Assembly: GCF_030463535.1 (NCBI RefSeq)
Contig: NC_132893.1
Span: 34,641,191 to 34,705,190, forward strand
Source: Salminus brasiliensis
Taxonomy: Eukaryota > Chordata > Actinopteri > Characiformes > Bryconidae
Direction of reading: 5' to 3'
DNA length: 64,000 nucleotides
Shown: positions 47,161 through 62,600 of the stretch, in pieces
How the letters are laid out: the number at the start of each line of letters is the position of its first letter
Numbering within the stretch: position 1 is the stretch's first letter
Program-made: the position numbers and the translations under genes
The notes under the pieces: model-generated
The model's database searches: none
What the model was told of the DNA's origin: nothing
Seen by the model: the letters and a program-made list of their open reading frames with translations, nothing else

Positions 47161-48000
47161 TTTTTCTATAAATAAATAAACAAAAATAAATCTATCAAAC
47201 ATGGCACTGTTAAAGCATAGACATGTATGGCTGGCAGTGGCTGGCATTATCCATCTGCACCTCTGAAGCAGTTAGACCGTAAGGCCGGTCTAGAGCTGTG
47301 AAATTCCCCTCCATAAAAACACAGTTCTGGGTAAATTTACCTTCCCTTCTTTCTTGGACTATAACAATGATTCAAGAAAATAAATACATAAACAAATAAA
47401 TGAATATACAAAAAGAGATCTGTTAAACATGGCGGAGGCATTGTTAAAGCATAGGCATGTATGGCTGGCAGTGGAACAGGGTCTCTGGTGTTTATTGATG
47501 ATGTTCTGCTGATAGAAGGAGAAGGGTTGATTCTGAAGTGTATAGAGCTCTACTTTCTGATTCAGTCCTGTGTTGCAAAATTGATAGTACAGTGCTTCAC
47601 AGTACAGATGGATAACAACCCAAAATTATCCATCTGCACCTCTGAAGCAACCTAAGAGCTTCTTCTTAAAGTATAGAAATGTTGGTGTTTTCACTGACTA
47701 CCTCCTCACACTTGATGAGCAGCAGTTAGATCGTAGGGCTGGTCTAGAGCTATGAAATTCCCCTCCATAAAAACACAGTTCTGAGTAAATTTACCTTCCT
47801 TTCTTTCTCAGACTATAACAATTAGTGAGTAAATGAATAAACAAATTATATTTTTTACAAAAATGAGTAAATAAATATAAAACAAATATACAAAAATAAA
47901 TCTGTCAAAGTCCTGTGTTGCAAATTTGTCAGTACAGATGGATAACGGCCCAAAATTATCCATCTGAAGACAGCTGCAGTAAAGGCCTGGCTTTGGGTTC
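47161..48000 (-). repeat. Locally duplicated segment carrying SINE family C fragments
   Basis: Two copies of 'tgttaaagcata(g/a)(g/a)catgtatggctggcagtgg' (about 47208 and 47442) and of 'aaaattatccatctg' (about 47623 and 47952). Fragments at 47261-47350 and 47698-47815 match the SINE at 58806-59095 in inverted orientation ('ggtctagagct(g/a)tgaaattc'). A tandem duplication after SINE insertion is the simplest reading. Confidence 0.7.
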
Positions 48001-49404
48001 CAGACGTCAGGCAGTCATTGACTATAAAAGGTTTTCATCCAAGTATTAAAAATAATCTATATTTATAATTATGATAGCTAGTCCAATTACTTGAGATTGT
48101 GTAAATGGAGGGACTGTGTAAAAATGACTGAAAATCCTAAACATTAATAATAATATATGATCATTAAACCTCTAGAATTAATGGTCACCTGACTGTAGGT
48201 CTACTTTGTTCCCTGATGTTTTGTTCGTTATAGCTCACTCTCACTTTCATAAAAAGCCAGTACAGTTATACAGTTTAAGCACTAAATAAAATGTTTAAAT
48301 GGATTTTTCCTGCTTCTCGTTACTGTTTAACAGTAAATCCGGCTCATTGGTGTTCTGGTGTTCTGCGCTCGGTCTGATGTTGTTATGTGAGCACTGTGGG
48401 GGTGATGTAAGATTGGAATCCCTGAAGGGTTCACGGACACCTGCTCTTAAATTACTGTACAGATGAACTGAGCATGTTTCAGCCTGTGCTCTGTTTTACT
48501 GGAAGGAATAACCCCCAGCTGAATCGTTCACAGCTCCTGCTCACTCGGCAGAGAAGATCACACCATAGATTTTGCAACAAGAAGGTGAAGTTGTTAAAAA
48601 ACATTCTGGGAAAATGTCTTCCGTGTATGGAATACTGATGTTCGGAAGGGTTATTAAGAGTGTACCTCAGGTTTCAGAAAGCATCCATCACTGCCTCAAG
48701 TTGACAAGTTGACACGCTGCATATTTCTACAGGCCTGGATTGATTGAACGCCCGGCCAGAGGTCAGAGGGCTAATTTTCAAAGCCGTTGACGTGCAATAG
48801 TAGAAGGATCTTACTGAACCAAGTCCTGGATCTAACAATTCAATCTGTGATACAGTGAGTAATCAGTCTCTAAACAACCAAGAAACTCAAAAAATTAGGT
48901 TCCTGTATAAACTTTCCATCCTTTATAACCCTGCTAAAAAACCCTGGTAGCTTGTTCCAGGTGGTCTGAACCAGGGGTGAGCAACTCAGAAGAGTTTGCT
49001 GATTTCCCTGCTCTAACAGGCCTACTAAACCTACTCTAGGCCTGTCATGATACAGATGTTAAATCATTGAACAGATGTTAGATCAATGTTAAACTGTCAC
49101 TGATTAATATTGAAACAACATTGGAATTTTAACAAAACATCAACAGACAACCAAACACCACTCCAATCATCTTTAAAAATAGGTTAAACCAGGCCTTCTT
49201 TAACTACAGAAAGGGTCATTCTGTGAAAAGCAGAATATGGGAAAGAAAAGAGTGAAAGAAACTTTGTCAAATATCAAAAATGTCATTTTGCAAATTGGGA
49301 ACCTTGAGGATTTAATGTAATAGTTGAGAATGTAATAGTTCATGTAATATAACTCAAAACAAAACTACATCAGCTATCCATGTTATATTGTATATTTGTA
49401 TATA
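48001..49404. other. Gene-free stretch
   Basis: No exon-like frame or recognised element was found; moderately AT-rich unique-looking sequence. Confidence 0.5.
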
Positions 49405-51157
<1,753 letters not shown>

Positions 51158-52189
51158 TATACCCTATACTTGGAAACCAGTTATTTTGAGACTTGAGGAC
51201 TTTTGCAAGATGTCTTGCAAAATGCAAATTGGGAACCTTGAGAATTAAAGCTATTAGGGCTAAGTTTATGTAATTGAACTAAAAACCACAATCATTTGCT
51301 AAACTACATCAGATACCTAAACTACATCAGATATCCATGGTTCACCCTGCATGAGGCTGTTCCTCACGTTCCCCTCTGTTAGTGTTCATGCCCTCAGTTC
51401 ATGTTCCAGATCAGGAGGTGCAGAACTTATCTGGAGACCTGTTCCACCTAAGCAATCTGGAGCACAGCAGAGCCTCCAGCACATTCAGGGCAGAAAAGTA
51501 ATTACTGCCTTAAAAAGCTTCTCCAAAAAGCCTGACGATACGAAACAGTTCAAAGATTTTACAACTTTGCTTAAACCATTAAAGTCAGACATCATTAAAA
51601 CACAACGTTGCCTGGCTAGTTAAATTTCCCTCATGATCATTCAAACTGTGCTCTACACCCTAAAGATATCTAGCTCCCCAGGCTTATGATGGAGAGGATA
51701 AGCTAGTGTATACACTGCACTAGCCTGACATGATCTGAGCAGTAAAAGTAGCTGAAGACACAGCCAGTGCTAAAATCTTCACTGTTATATTAAGGTAATT
51801 TAGCTGATATTTTAAAATTGATTACATTTCAGTTGTAACTGATGTGTATTACCAGTAATCAATCAGACATTGAAAAATGTTATGTTAGGAAAATTTTTCA
51901 AACCTCCTTTTGGGTCTGTTGGAATTGCTAGAGTGAGCTGGCGCATCCTCCAGGTCAACGTTCATCAATACTTTACCGTTGATCCAGCATAGTACTGATC
52001 AACATTTCTAACTCAACCAAAATGATCATTCTGATCAAAAATCAAGGAAGTGCTAAATAATATTATCGTCATTTAAGACTTTAAGATCATTTTATGAATG
52101 AAAATATACAATGAAAATATAATAGCATATAATGCAAAGAGCAAAACACTTTTCATTATTATTTATTTATAGGTTTTATTTCTAATGTA
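51158..52189. other. Gene-free stretch
   Basis: One 90-codon + frame at 51351-51623 has no recognised domain. Text around 51220 ('aaatgcaaattgggaacctt') resembles 49290 on the other side of the Tc1 element, so the Tc1 may lie inside an older duplicated sequence. Confidence 0.5.
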
Positions 52190-52650
52190 TACTTTTTTAA
52201 TATCTTACCTTTAAAAAATGCATAAATAAAAGAAAACCCCATCTTTTCCCCATTTTATCTGATTTCCCCCATTTTCTCCCCAAAAACCCATACATAGTCT
52301 TCCCCCACATCGCATGCAATGCCCCCAGTAAGGGCGAATTAGCACACGCCCCCTCTGGCACGTGCGCAGTCAAGCCGCTCATTTTCTGAACTTTTGCCAA
52401 AGCAACATCACCGGGCAACCAACACGCCTGGAGGGAAGCACTGCATACCCACCAGCCCGCAGACGCCAGTGACAGCCAGCACCGCAGCAAAGCGATTTGG
52501 AGAGAGAGCGCCATCTACCCACCCTGGAAAGAGCAAGGCCAATTGTGCTCTATCTGGGACCTGGCTGCCGATGGCTAGCAGCATGCCCGAGTGTCAGACC
52601 AACGATCCTCTGAGCATTGTGACAGGGACTTAGTCCGCTGGACCACCCAA
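52190..52650 (-). mobile_element. tRNA-derived SINE (family A), inverted copy
   Basis: Shares 'gagagagcgccatctaccca' and 'gagcaaggccaattgtg' with 4777-5135. Its tail 'cccccattttctccccaaaa' and 'catcttttccccattttatc' is the inverted poly-pyrimidine end of the family. Longest copy in the window. Confidence 0.75.
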
Positions 52651-52849
52651 AAACATACCAGGCCATTCATTAAAGCATTAATGGGTTCTCTTCCTCGCTA
52701 AGAAAACACAATGGTGATGTCAAGGTCAGCAAAAATGACTGGATTCATGTCCATATATTAAAGAAAATCTGGCTCTCCAGGACTGGAGTTGCCCACCACT
52801 GGTCTAAACTGATAATCCCAGTGAAAATATACCCTGTACTCGGAAACCA

Positions 52850-53130
52850 GTTAGTTTGAGAGACAACTTCCTTTATCTCATGACTCTTTACAATGGAGCG
52901 CTGAGGCCTTGCTGGGATTTGAACTGATGACCTCCTCACACTTGATGAAGAGCAGCAGTTAGACTGTAGGGCCGGTCTAGAGTTGTGAAACTACACTACA
53001 TAAAAACACAGTTCTGAGTAAATTTACCTTCCCTTCTTTCTCAGACTCAGAAATGTACACGGCCTCAGAGCTCTAGAGTGGAGCGACTGTCTAACTACCT
53101 GCAGGTCAAGAGATTCAGGAAATCCTAAGT
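52850..53130 (-). mobile_element. tRNA-related SINE (family C), minus strand
   Basis: Inverted copy of 58806-59095: 'ccttgctgggatttgaactg' is the reverse of the B-box segment (GTTCAAATCC), followed by 'ctcctcacacttgatgaaga' and 'gggccggtctagagttgtga'. Confidence 0.75.
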
Positions 53131-53319
53131 TCAATTCCCATCAACACCACAACCCTCCACAGTCAGGAGTCTCAAAATAGGAAGGCCTCACCCCCAGTGT
53201 GATAGGGGGTGGATTTCAACATGCAGATGGAAATAAACAGTAAACAGATTGAGGGGGTGGAGCCCCATTGTTTCCATATAAATGAGAGTATGTATTGTCA
53301 CAGTTAGACCAAGAGATCA

Positions 53320-54115
53320 AGAGAGTTGTTAAGTGCTTGCTAGGTGGTTGCCATGGTTTCGCTAAGTGTTTGCAAAGTGGATGCAAGGTGGTTGCTATGG
53401 TGTTGCTAAGTGGTTGCAAGGTGGTTGAAATTATGTTGAAAAGTGCTAGCTGTGATATCCCAGGTTGTTGCTATGGTCTTGCAAAGTGGTTGCTAAGAGT
53501 TTGTTTGGTAATTGCAATGGTGTTGTTAAGCGGTTGCAAGGTGGTTGTTATGGTGTTGCTAAGTGGTTGCAAAGTGGTTGAAATGATATTGAAAAGTGCT
53601 CGCTGTGATCCCAGGTTGTTGCTATGGTCTTGCAAAGTGGTTGCTATGAGTTGGTTTGGTGGTTGCTATGATGTTGCTAAGTGGTTGCAAGGTGGTTGAA
53701 ATGATGTTGAAAAGTGGTCGCTATGATGTCCCAGGTTGTTGCTATAGTCTTGCAAAGTGGTTGCTAAGAGTTTGTTAGGTGATTGCAACGGTGCTGTTAA
53801 GCGGTTGCAGGGTGGTTGCTATGGTGTTGCTAAGTGGTTGCAAGGTGGTTAAAATGAAGATGAAAAGTGCTCGCTATGATATCCCAGGTTGTTGCTACAG
53901 TCTTGCAAAGTGGTTGCGAAGAGTTTGTTAGGTGGTTGCCATGGTGTTGCTAAGTGGTTGCTATGGTGTTGCTAAGTGGTTGCAAGGTGGTTGAAATGAT
54001 GTTGAAAAGTGCTCGCTATGATATCCCAGGTTGTTGCTATGGTCTTGCAACATAGTTGCTAAGAGTTTTTTTGGTGGTTGCTATGGTGTTGCTAAGTGAT
54101 TGCAAGGTGGTTAGT
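53320..54115. repeat. 'GGTTGC' minisatellite with about 150-bp higher-order units
   Basis: Short units GTTGCTAAGTGGTTGCAAGG and GGTTGCTATGGT alternate with a longer landmark GAAAAGTGCTCGCTATGATA/TCCCAGGTTGTTGCTA, which returns about every 130-180 bases at least five times. An inverted relative lies at 60415-60675. Confidence 0.93.
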
Positions 54116-55560
54116 TTAAATACAGATAGTGAAAATGAAGTCATGCAGAGAAAGTGGAAACTGCCTGAAGTTCTACAGAAGCCACAACAATTCCTCCTGG
54201 CCCGTTCTGTAAGTTCTTGATGCCTGAGAAGAGAAGCCACAGACACGCCCTCATGGATTTGTTTTTATTTTACACAGTAAATATGTGTTCAAGCCCTTAC
54301 ACGACACAACGTTCACCAGAATGACCACGAAAAGTGCAAACGCAACCCTCACACGAATCACAAGAACCAAACAGCGCTAGAAAACACGGCAGATGACCAC
54401 ATGGGATTAGACTGGGTTTCTACAATCAGCTCCTTCCAGCAACAGCCTATTGCTTGGATACAGTAGATATTATAACAGATCAAGTTCAGCGGCGGGTGAA
54501 TGACTAACCTACTGTAGAGATACAGATAGATAGTACTCCTAAGCTTACACCACTACCATTGTGTTGTATTGATTGTAGACCAGAGGAGCTCATTCCTGGT
54601 TCTGGAGGCCTTCTTAGCAAGTGAAATCCTCTTAAATACAGTCTAAACGTCTAATATTTCTAATTTTGAGATAATTGTAGTTATATTAAAAATTTACTTC
54701 ATTTTAAATTTTAGCTTGTATCAACTAAAAGTCTGTTGTTGGCAGATCGTCTTGCTTAATCCAAGAAACACCAAATAATTTAGCTTCTGATTTTGGCCAA
54801 GAAACCATGCTTTCAGTAGCCAGAACCGGTAAAAACCAGGAATATCAGACAGATTCTAATTTTAAAACTAGATTTAAGATTAAGATTTAAAAAGATTTCA
54901 CTTGATTATCATTTTTGCCACTACGGAAAGTTCCGATCCAACACACCCAGGTCTAACGTGCAGAAGCACCAGGCCCCAGACCTCAAGAGCCAGGCCTAAG
55001 CGCCCCTGTTCTAGACAGATAAACATACACAGGAAGAAGAGGAACTGGACCCCATTCACCACAACAGCACTGCAACTGTGGGCTCAGCAATAAGGCTAGA
55101 GATGCAGTATGGCTTTCCAATTGTTCTACATAAACAACAACATTGTGTGGATGCAGCTGATGAGCATTTCTGAGAGCCAGGTGAAAGGTCAGTCACTTAG
55201 AGAGATGTGTAGATGATCTGGTGGAGTTTCACCCCTCTAGTGCAGAGAATGAACCGTCAGCATGACTTCGGAGACAGTGTTAGGTCAGAGCAGCGAGCGG
55301 ACGAGGTCATGACACTCCAACACACACACTGTTATCTCAGATATACACTGAAAAAAGTGATGATTTAAATTGACCAGATACAAAAGTGTGCATCATTTCC
55401 ACATCAATAACGTATATTAATACTATTATACTAATACTATATAAACTATTTATGATCGTTCTTAAGAATGCGCTTTTTTGCAGCAATTTGTGCCAAACTG
55501 GACAAACTTTGCAAAAAATCTCATTTAATCTAACGAGGCATTGCAGTGTCCAAAGTATAT
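54116..55560. other. Gene-free stretch
   Basis: No supported exon. Parts near 54590 and 54920-55010 ('ttcctggttctggaggcctt', 'gatccaacacacccaggtct') belong to a dispersed fish repeat also seen at 57345-57425. A possible far polyadenylation signal for inpp5j (+ strand TTTATT) lies near 54257. Confidence 0.5.
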
Positions 55561-55564
55561 ATCA

Positions 55565-56635
55565 CAATACCTACATTTAGAGCGTTATTAATTATTATTC
55601 ACCCTAATGAGAGACTGTAGCTCCTCCTCCTCAGTATATATCACAATACCTACATTTAGAGCGTTATTAATTATTATTCACCCTAATAAGAGACTGTAGC
55701 TCCGCCTCCTCAGTGTATATCACAATACCTACATTTAGAGCGTTATTAATATTCACCCTAATGAGAGACTGTAGCTCCGCCCCCTCAGTGTATATCACAA
55801 TACCTACATTTAGAGCGTTATTAATATTCAACCTAATAAGAGACTGTAGCTCCTCCTCCTCAGTGTATATCACAATACCTACATTTAGAGCGTTATTAAT
55901 ATCACCCTAATGAGAGACTGTAGCTCCTCCTCCTCAGTGTATATCACAATACCTACATTTAGAGCGTTATTAATTATTATTCACCCTAATGAGAGACTGT
56001 AGCTCCGCCTCCTCAGTGTATATCACAATACCTACATTTAGAGCGTTATTAATATTCACCCTAATGAGAGACTGTAGCTCCGCCTCCTCAGTGTATATCA
56101 CAATACCTACATTTAGAGCGTTATTAATTATTATTCACCCTAATGAGAAACTGTAGCTCCGCCCCCTCAGTGTATATCACAATACCTACATTTAGAGCGT
56201 TATTAATATTCACCCTAATGAGAGACTGTAGCTCCGCCCCCTCAGTGTATATCACAATACCTACATTTAGAGCGTTATTAATTATTATTCACCCTAATGA
56301 GAGACTGTAGCTCCGCCTCCTCAGTGTATATCACAATACCTACATTTAGAGCGTTATTAATATTCACCCTAATGAGAGACTGTAGCTCCGCCTCCTCAGT
56401 GTATATCACAATACCTACATTTAGAGCGTTATTAATATTCACCCTAATGAGAGACTGTAGCTCCGCCTCCTCAGTGTATATCACAATACCTACATTTAGA
56501 GCGTTATTCATATTCACCCTAATGAGAGACTGTAGCTCCGCCTCCTCAGTGTATATCACAATACCTACATTTAGAGCGTTATTAATATTCACCCTAATGA
56601 GAGACTGTAGCTCCGCCTCCTCAGTGTATATCATA
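55565..56635 (-). repeat. 75-bp tandem array downstream of inpp5j
   Basis: About 14 copies of a 75-bp unit (some 79-80 bp with an extra TTATT). On the + strand: AGCGTTATTAATATTCACCC, TAATGAGAGACTGTAGCTCC, GCCTCCTCAGTGTATATCAC, AATACCTACATTT. Copies are nearly identical. Because 75 is divisible by three, both strands give false repeat ORFs (for example 56278-56634 and 56297-56701). It ends 60 bases beyond the inpp5j stop codon with no AATAAA between, so it is probably transcribed in the 3' UTR. Confidence 0.97.
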
Positions 56636-56695
56636 TATGTGGAAATGATCTACACCTTTAAATCAGGTGAATTCAGTGCATTACTGGGAGGGATG

Positions 56696-59600
56696 TCATA
56701 GCTTCACGTCTCCAGCTCTGGCTGCAGCTCCAACCCCAGTAATCGGCCCCTGAGGTGGCCTGTGCTCTCCCAGGATGGCTACAACCAGCGCTTCGGGGGC
56801 GCTGACCCCGTTACCAGGGGAGAGAGGGCTGCGGGGGCTCAGGGGGCTGAGTGAGGGTGAGGTGAGAGCGTCTGGGGACACGAGCCTCTCCTTCTTGGCA
56901 TTAGCGGCGGGGCGAGGTGAAGTGCTGCGGGCGGTCCCATCGCGGGGCCGTAGGCTGAGGGACTGCAGTGATGGTAACGGGGTGGAGGAGAGGGCGGGAA
57001 CAGCAGGGCTCCGGCTGCGCTGGCGCCGCGGGTTGCTGTGGTGGTGGTGGTGTTGGTGGTGTTTGCTGGAGCGTGTTCCGGGACTGGGGCTGCGAGAGCT
57101 GGGGGCAAGCAGGACAAGAGTGCTGTCATCCTCCGAGCTGATGTCCGAACTGTCCGAGCCGGAGGGACACCCCGGGGCTGGAGGAGTGCACACAGGAAGC
57201 TGGACCTGCAGGGGAGGGAGGAGCCACATCCATCTATATACTACAGTATATACTGTCATCTATTACCTGTACTTCTCCACTAACTTACTGTAGAGAGGAC
57301 ACCCCTACGGATGTGTGTACAGATCATGGCTGCGTATAGATCAGATTCCTGGTCCTGGAGATCTACCCTGGAAAGTTCAGATCCAACACAACTGGCTCCG
57401 ATATTCAGACGCCCCAGGATCGGGTCTGTTAGCAAAACCTAAATTCTTAAATTTACTGTAAATCCTATTTTATTCTATTTTGGACTTTTTCTGTTGGCCA
57501 GTTCTTAAAGAATTGATCTCTGTATCCTATCTACATCCATCCAGACACTACAGTATATGCTGTTATCTATAACAAGTACTGTCCTTTAGTCTACGACTAA
57601 TACTGTACCACATAATCAAGTGTAGTGTTGAAAGAACTTTGGTGGAGCTGCAAGAGAAGCTCTTTCCAGAACCCAAGTCATACAGTATTAGTGTACAATC
57701 CTGTAGTATTACTCCACCGCCTCAGCCCACATGCTTCTCTACCTTCAGATGCTGCTTCTGGAGCTCTCAGCTTGTCCAGAAATGCATGTGTACAGCTAGC
57801 TGCCCGTGAGGGGGCGCTCAAAGCGTGATTTGTATTTACTATTGTGGAGTAAAAGTGAATTACACTCCCCAGCTGTAGGGGGAGCCCAGGAGTAAAAAAT
57901 ACCAATTCTCACATAATGCTGCTTTAACGTTACTCTACACTCTAATCCACGTTCTGTAGGTTTAATTAGACATTTCTCGAGTGTCCAACCTCAAAATAGT
58001 CGCTAAGATAAAATGTGACTGTTGGAGTGTGTAGAGGGCATCTGACTCCTAGACTGGCACTCCTAGACTGGCATTCACACGTCTTTACTGAAATTCGTTT
58101 AGAGGTTTGACCTGGAATGGCTCTGTAATTCCCACAATGCTGTTCATATTGTTGCTGTAGTAGCCCAGGATGTACTCTCCTGCATCTCTAGGTAAATCCT
58201 CTTCTGGAAATGTCACCTAGAAGCAGAAATAAGATTGATTAAAGGATACAGAAAATCAGAGGGATTATGTTAGGAGGTAGACAATGGAGTCTGGTGGTTC
58301 CAACATCATAAGGTCTTTAGAGTAAACTCTAAAAGCACAGTAGGCTCTTTGTTTGGGTGCATTTTGGGCTTGTACGCTATGTCCCACCTGAGTTGAATGG
58401 TCCGATTTGGCCCACACATAGGCTGCATAGTCTTTGTGGTGTTTGAATCCCACCTGAAAACAAATCACAGAGATACCGCACTTACATTTATATTTCTATA
58501 TACTTAGCAGACCTGCTAGACACTTTTGAGGACACTGAGACACTTGGACACCCACACTTGGACACTTTATTGTGCTACTTCATCTCATATTGTGATCAGA
58601 TTGCTGCTACTTTTTTATTTCTCTGCTTTCCCACCTTTCCTACACCTCTTATATTCTATATTTTTATTATTAATATGATTTCATTTATTTAATAATTGCT
58701 CTTTGGGTGTAACTGTGACCTTGAGATCTCACCCCATGTACCACATGCAATGCAAATGACAATAAAGTCTTTTTGAATCCTTGAATTCTACACCATGCTA
58801 ACTTAAATCTCTTGGCCTGCAGGCAGTTAGACAGTCGCTCCACTCTAGAGCTCTGAAGCCGTGTACATTTCTGAGTCTGAGAAAGAAGGGGAGGTAAATT
58901 TACTCAGAACTCTACGTAATGTAGTTTCACAGCTCTAGACCGGCCCTACGGTCTAACTGCTGCTCTTCATCAAGTGTGAGGAGGTCATCAGTTCAAATCC
59001 CAGCAAGGCCTCAGCGCTCCAGAATTGCTCTAATTGCTCTTCTGCAATTTACCTTCTGGGATCAATAAAGTATTTCTGACTCTGATTCTGATCATTTGAG
59101 GGGGCGGAGCCACAGACTAAATATCTTAATATCTAGTATTTAATCAGTTTCAGTTGCAGCTCTTTTACTGATGATTTTGATGATCAGCTCAGTATGGATT
59201 GTTGATCAAACTGATATGCAACAACATAAACAACAGTCCTGTGGTCAGAAACTGACCAGTGATAGACAGGGTAGTGAGTGGACAACAACAGCACTGCAAA
59301 AAATTTAATCTTAGCAAGTGATATTCTCTTTAATCTAGTCTGAATATCTGATACTTCTCACTTTTACATTGTTGTAAGACAATTATAAGAATATTTAACT
59401 TATAAGAATTAACTTATTAGTTTTTATTCCTAAGTAATTAAATCTACTGGAAGTGTCTTACTCCACTGACCGATAATTGAATATATCTTTTAATAGATAA
59501 AATAAAAACACTTAAACAAGCAAAAAAATAGTTACAAATAAGTTAATTAATCTTACAATATTTCTCCCATAATCTCAGAATGAGAACTATTAGATATGCT

Positions 59601-62600
59601 ATATGGACAAAAGTATTGGGACGCCTATAAATTACACCTACAGGAGCTTTTCTGACATCCCGTCTATAAGCATTAATATGGAGCTGGTCCCCCTTTGCTC
59701 TAAGCTCTACCAGCAGCAGCAGGTCTGGAGCTCTGCTGCAGTTACTGAGTCAGGCTGGAGTTTATACACCTGTGGCTGAATGAGACTGAATCAGACACCT
59801 GAACTCTTAGGTCTCAGTGTGTGTGCTTCTGAGCAGTTCTATCTGAACAGTGTATACTGTCCCACCTTACCTTGTACAGCCCCACCCAGTCCCACGAGCT
59901 CCTCTGAAAGCCAGACGTTATGGTGAACCTGGCTGTAGCGTCAGATACTTTGGTCCACTCCTTCTCCACCTCCAGCTGGACTAGGGGCAGATTGACCTTA
60001 AAGGGAAACTGCAGTGAGAGGAAACGTGGGATTAGAGATGCTGTGGGTGCTGTCTGCTGTGTCAGTTGTCAGTTTGAGTTTGAGGCTCTGTCCAGCTTTC
60101 AGGGGGCCACTGGACTCACATGCAGAGAGAAAAAGGCGGACACGGGCTTGTGGTCACTAACGGTGAAGCCCATGTGACTGCGGTAAAAGTGCTGCGTCAC
60201 CCTCGTAGCTCCACCCAGCCACGAGGTCAGGCCCCGCTGCAGAGCGGCGCTGTGCGATGGGACAGGGGAGCCCGTCCTACGGAGACGCCACAGGATACGG
60301 TCCGTCCAAGCAGGCTTCCGCTTCTTAGCACTATGGAGAGATATAGAAAGAGTGAAAAAATGAGGACGCCCCATAAAACCTCTGAACACACTGTATATCT
60401 GAACACATTTTATTTAATTACCACAGCAACGACTTGGCAACCACCTAAAACACCATTTCAACCATCTGGTATACCATAGCAACTGCCTAGCGACCACTAA
60501 ACAACACCATAGCAAGCATGTGAAATATCATAGCAATCAATTTTCAACACTGCATCACCCAACAAACAAGTACATCATAGCTACCACCTGGGACATCATA
60601 GTAACCACCTAGCAACCACTTAGGAACATCATAGTTACCATCTGGGATAACATAGCAACCACCTAACAACGCCATATCACCCTGATGAGATCTAAAGAGC
60701 TATCTGAGGCCTTCAGGACGCAGGGCCTAAAGGCTTCAGATATTCCTAATATGTCATCACAGCAGCAGGTAGATACATGCTTATACCACAGCTGAAGTCA
60801 AGGTAGAACATCTACCATCAGAAAGAGGCCACACACGCTTGATTTTATTGGGAGATAAGCTAGAAAGATCAAGTTTACCAGATAACACCTAGACCAAGAC
60901 CAGGCTTTCTGGAAGAATGCGCTTTAGACTTTGGAGGAATCTTGTCCTGATGTTTTTTCTGGCTCAGATCTGAGCTGACGGTTCACATTCATGTGGGTAA
61001 GAGATTCATATCTGCCCTCAGAACGAAACTGCAGCTTCAAACAATCCACATGAGCACATGAATGAACCACGTGTGTCATAACATTGAACTAAGGCTGGGT
61101 CTCAAATGGCTCCCTGCTCCCTAAGAGCACTCAGGGGTGAGGGTGAGTCATGGATCTATGGCTACCTCAGCCAGACAGTGCTCTACATGTACAGCAGAGA
61201 TTTGTACGCATGGGCTGAATGCCTAACAGCTCTTACTGCACTGTTTGGGTACAACAGCCATCATTTTTCACTAACTATGTAGTCTACTATGTAGGGAGTA
61301 GGGAATAGGGAAATTTAGGAGGCGGAAACAGCTGCGTTAGTGAAGATCATTTCATCTGAATTGAATCTTACTATCTGTATATATATATATATATTTGTAT
61401 AAAAGTAAGTCCAAGTTAAAATGGTTAAATGCTTTGTGTTTGGTGGCACTAACTTGACCCTTGATTTAACACAGCAATGGTTGTGCAGTCACTGGCACCT
61501 GGTAGCACCTGTTCGACTGGGGGAAGGGGGGTATTTTGCCATTTATAAGTTTATAACTCAAGTTTTTTCCAGCCGTCAGACAGTCAGGACTGTAAGGACA
61601 GGGATATGAATGGATATGGATGGGTGCAAATATGAATGGGTATGGGTATGGTTGGTTAAGGATTTGGATTGGTTGGTATGGGTGGGTATGGATATAAATA
61701 GATATGGATGGGTATAGAATGGTATGGATAGGTATGGATATGGTTGGGTAAGGACTTGGATTGGTTGACAGTCCAAGTCAGAGTCAGACGCAACTGTTAA
61801 AAATACACCACACATGAATGAAGCCACTGATCTACAGAAATGCAGCTCCTGTTATCAGCTCTGGTCATAACTCATTTGCACCAATTTGACCAGTGGGCAC
61901 CAGGGGCACTGTATGAGGGGAGAGTAGGATGATTCTAAGGGCTTGGCTGCAGTTCGGAAGAAGAGGTGCTGGCTGGCTGGCGGCCTTCACCCTCCCAGTG
62001 TCAGGAGCATTGCATGTGTTGGGGGGGGGGGGGGGTGTGTAATATGTATGGGTTGGGTAATTGGTGATACAAATTGTGGAGAAAATGGGTAAAAAAAAGT
62101 GTGGTGGGGTGGCAGGGGGTTGGGTCCCATTGTAATGTCTTTTCATGGGGCCCAAAATCTCTGGTGGCACCCCTGCTGAGCACAGTTACCTACTTACTTG
62201 CATACAGTCAATTACATTAACACACACACGCACCTTGTGTCATAGGTGTGTGTTCCCACATCAAACTTGTAGGTTGGAGGAAAATTTAGAGGCCCTTCCA
62301 TAAATCCGTCCAGGACAGACTCGCTGTTCTTCGCCATGTTGAGCTGCAGATGACGGAAAAAGAGATACAGACATCAGGCCTCGATCACCAGAATCTTCCT
62401 AAGAACTGTCTTAGAGAAAAGTCCTCACAGAAAGTCTACAGCAGATCCATGATGTGAACTTGTCTCTGCAAACTGAATAAAGGCCAAACAAGAAAACGTC
62501 TGTAAATGCCAGAATCTTCGTGAAAACTTCGTAAGAGGGCTTTAAGAAGACATTTGTTCTGAAGAACGTTGGGTAAACTAGGCCCAATGTTTTTTCAACT

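Noticed and set aside
55667-56701. Repetitive ORFs on both strands (IYTEEAELQSLIRV and CSSASSVYITIPTFR types)
   Set aside because: Artefacts of the 75-bp tandem array, open on both strands at once.
56775-57293. 172-codon plus-strand ORF
   Set aside because: Antisense shadow of the inpp5j last exon, open because of its GC-rich Ser/Pro codons.
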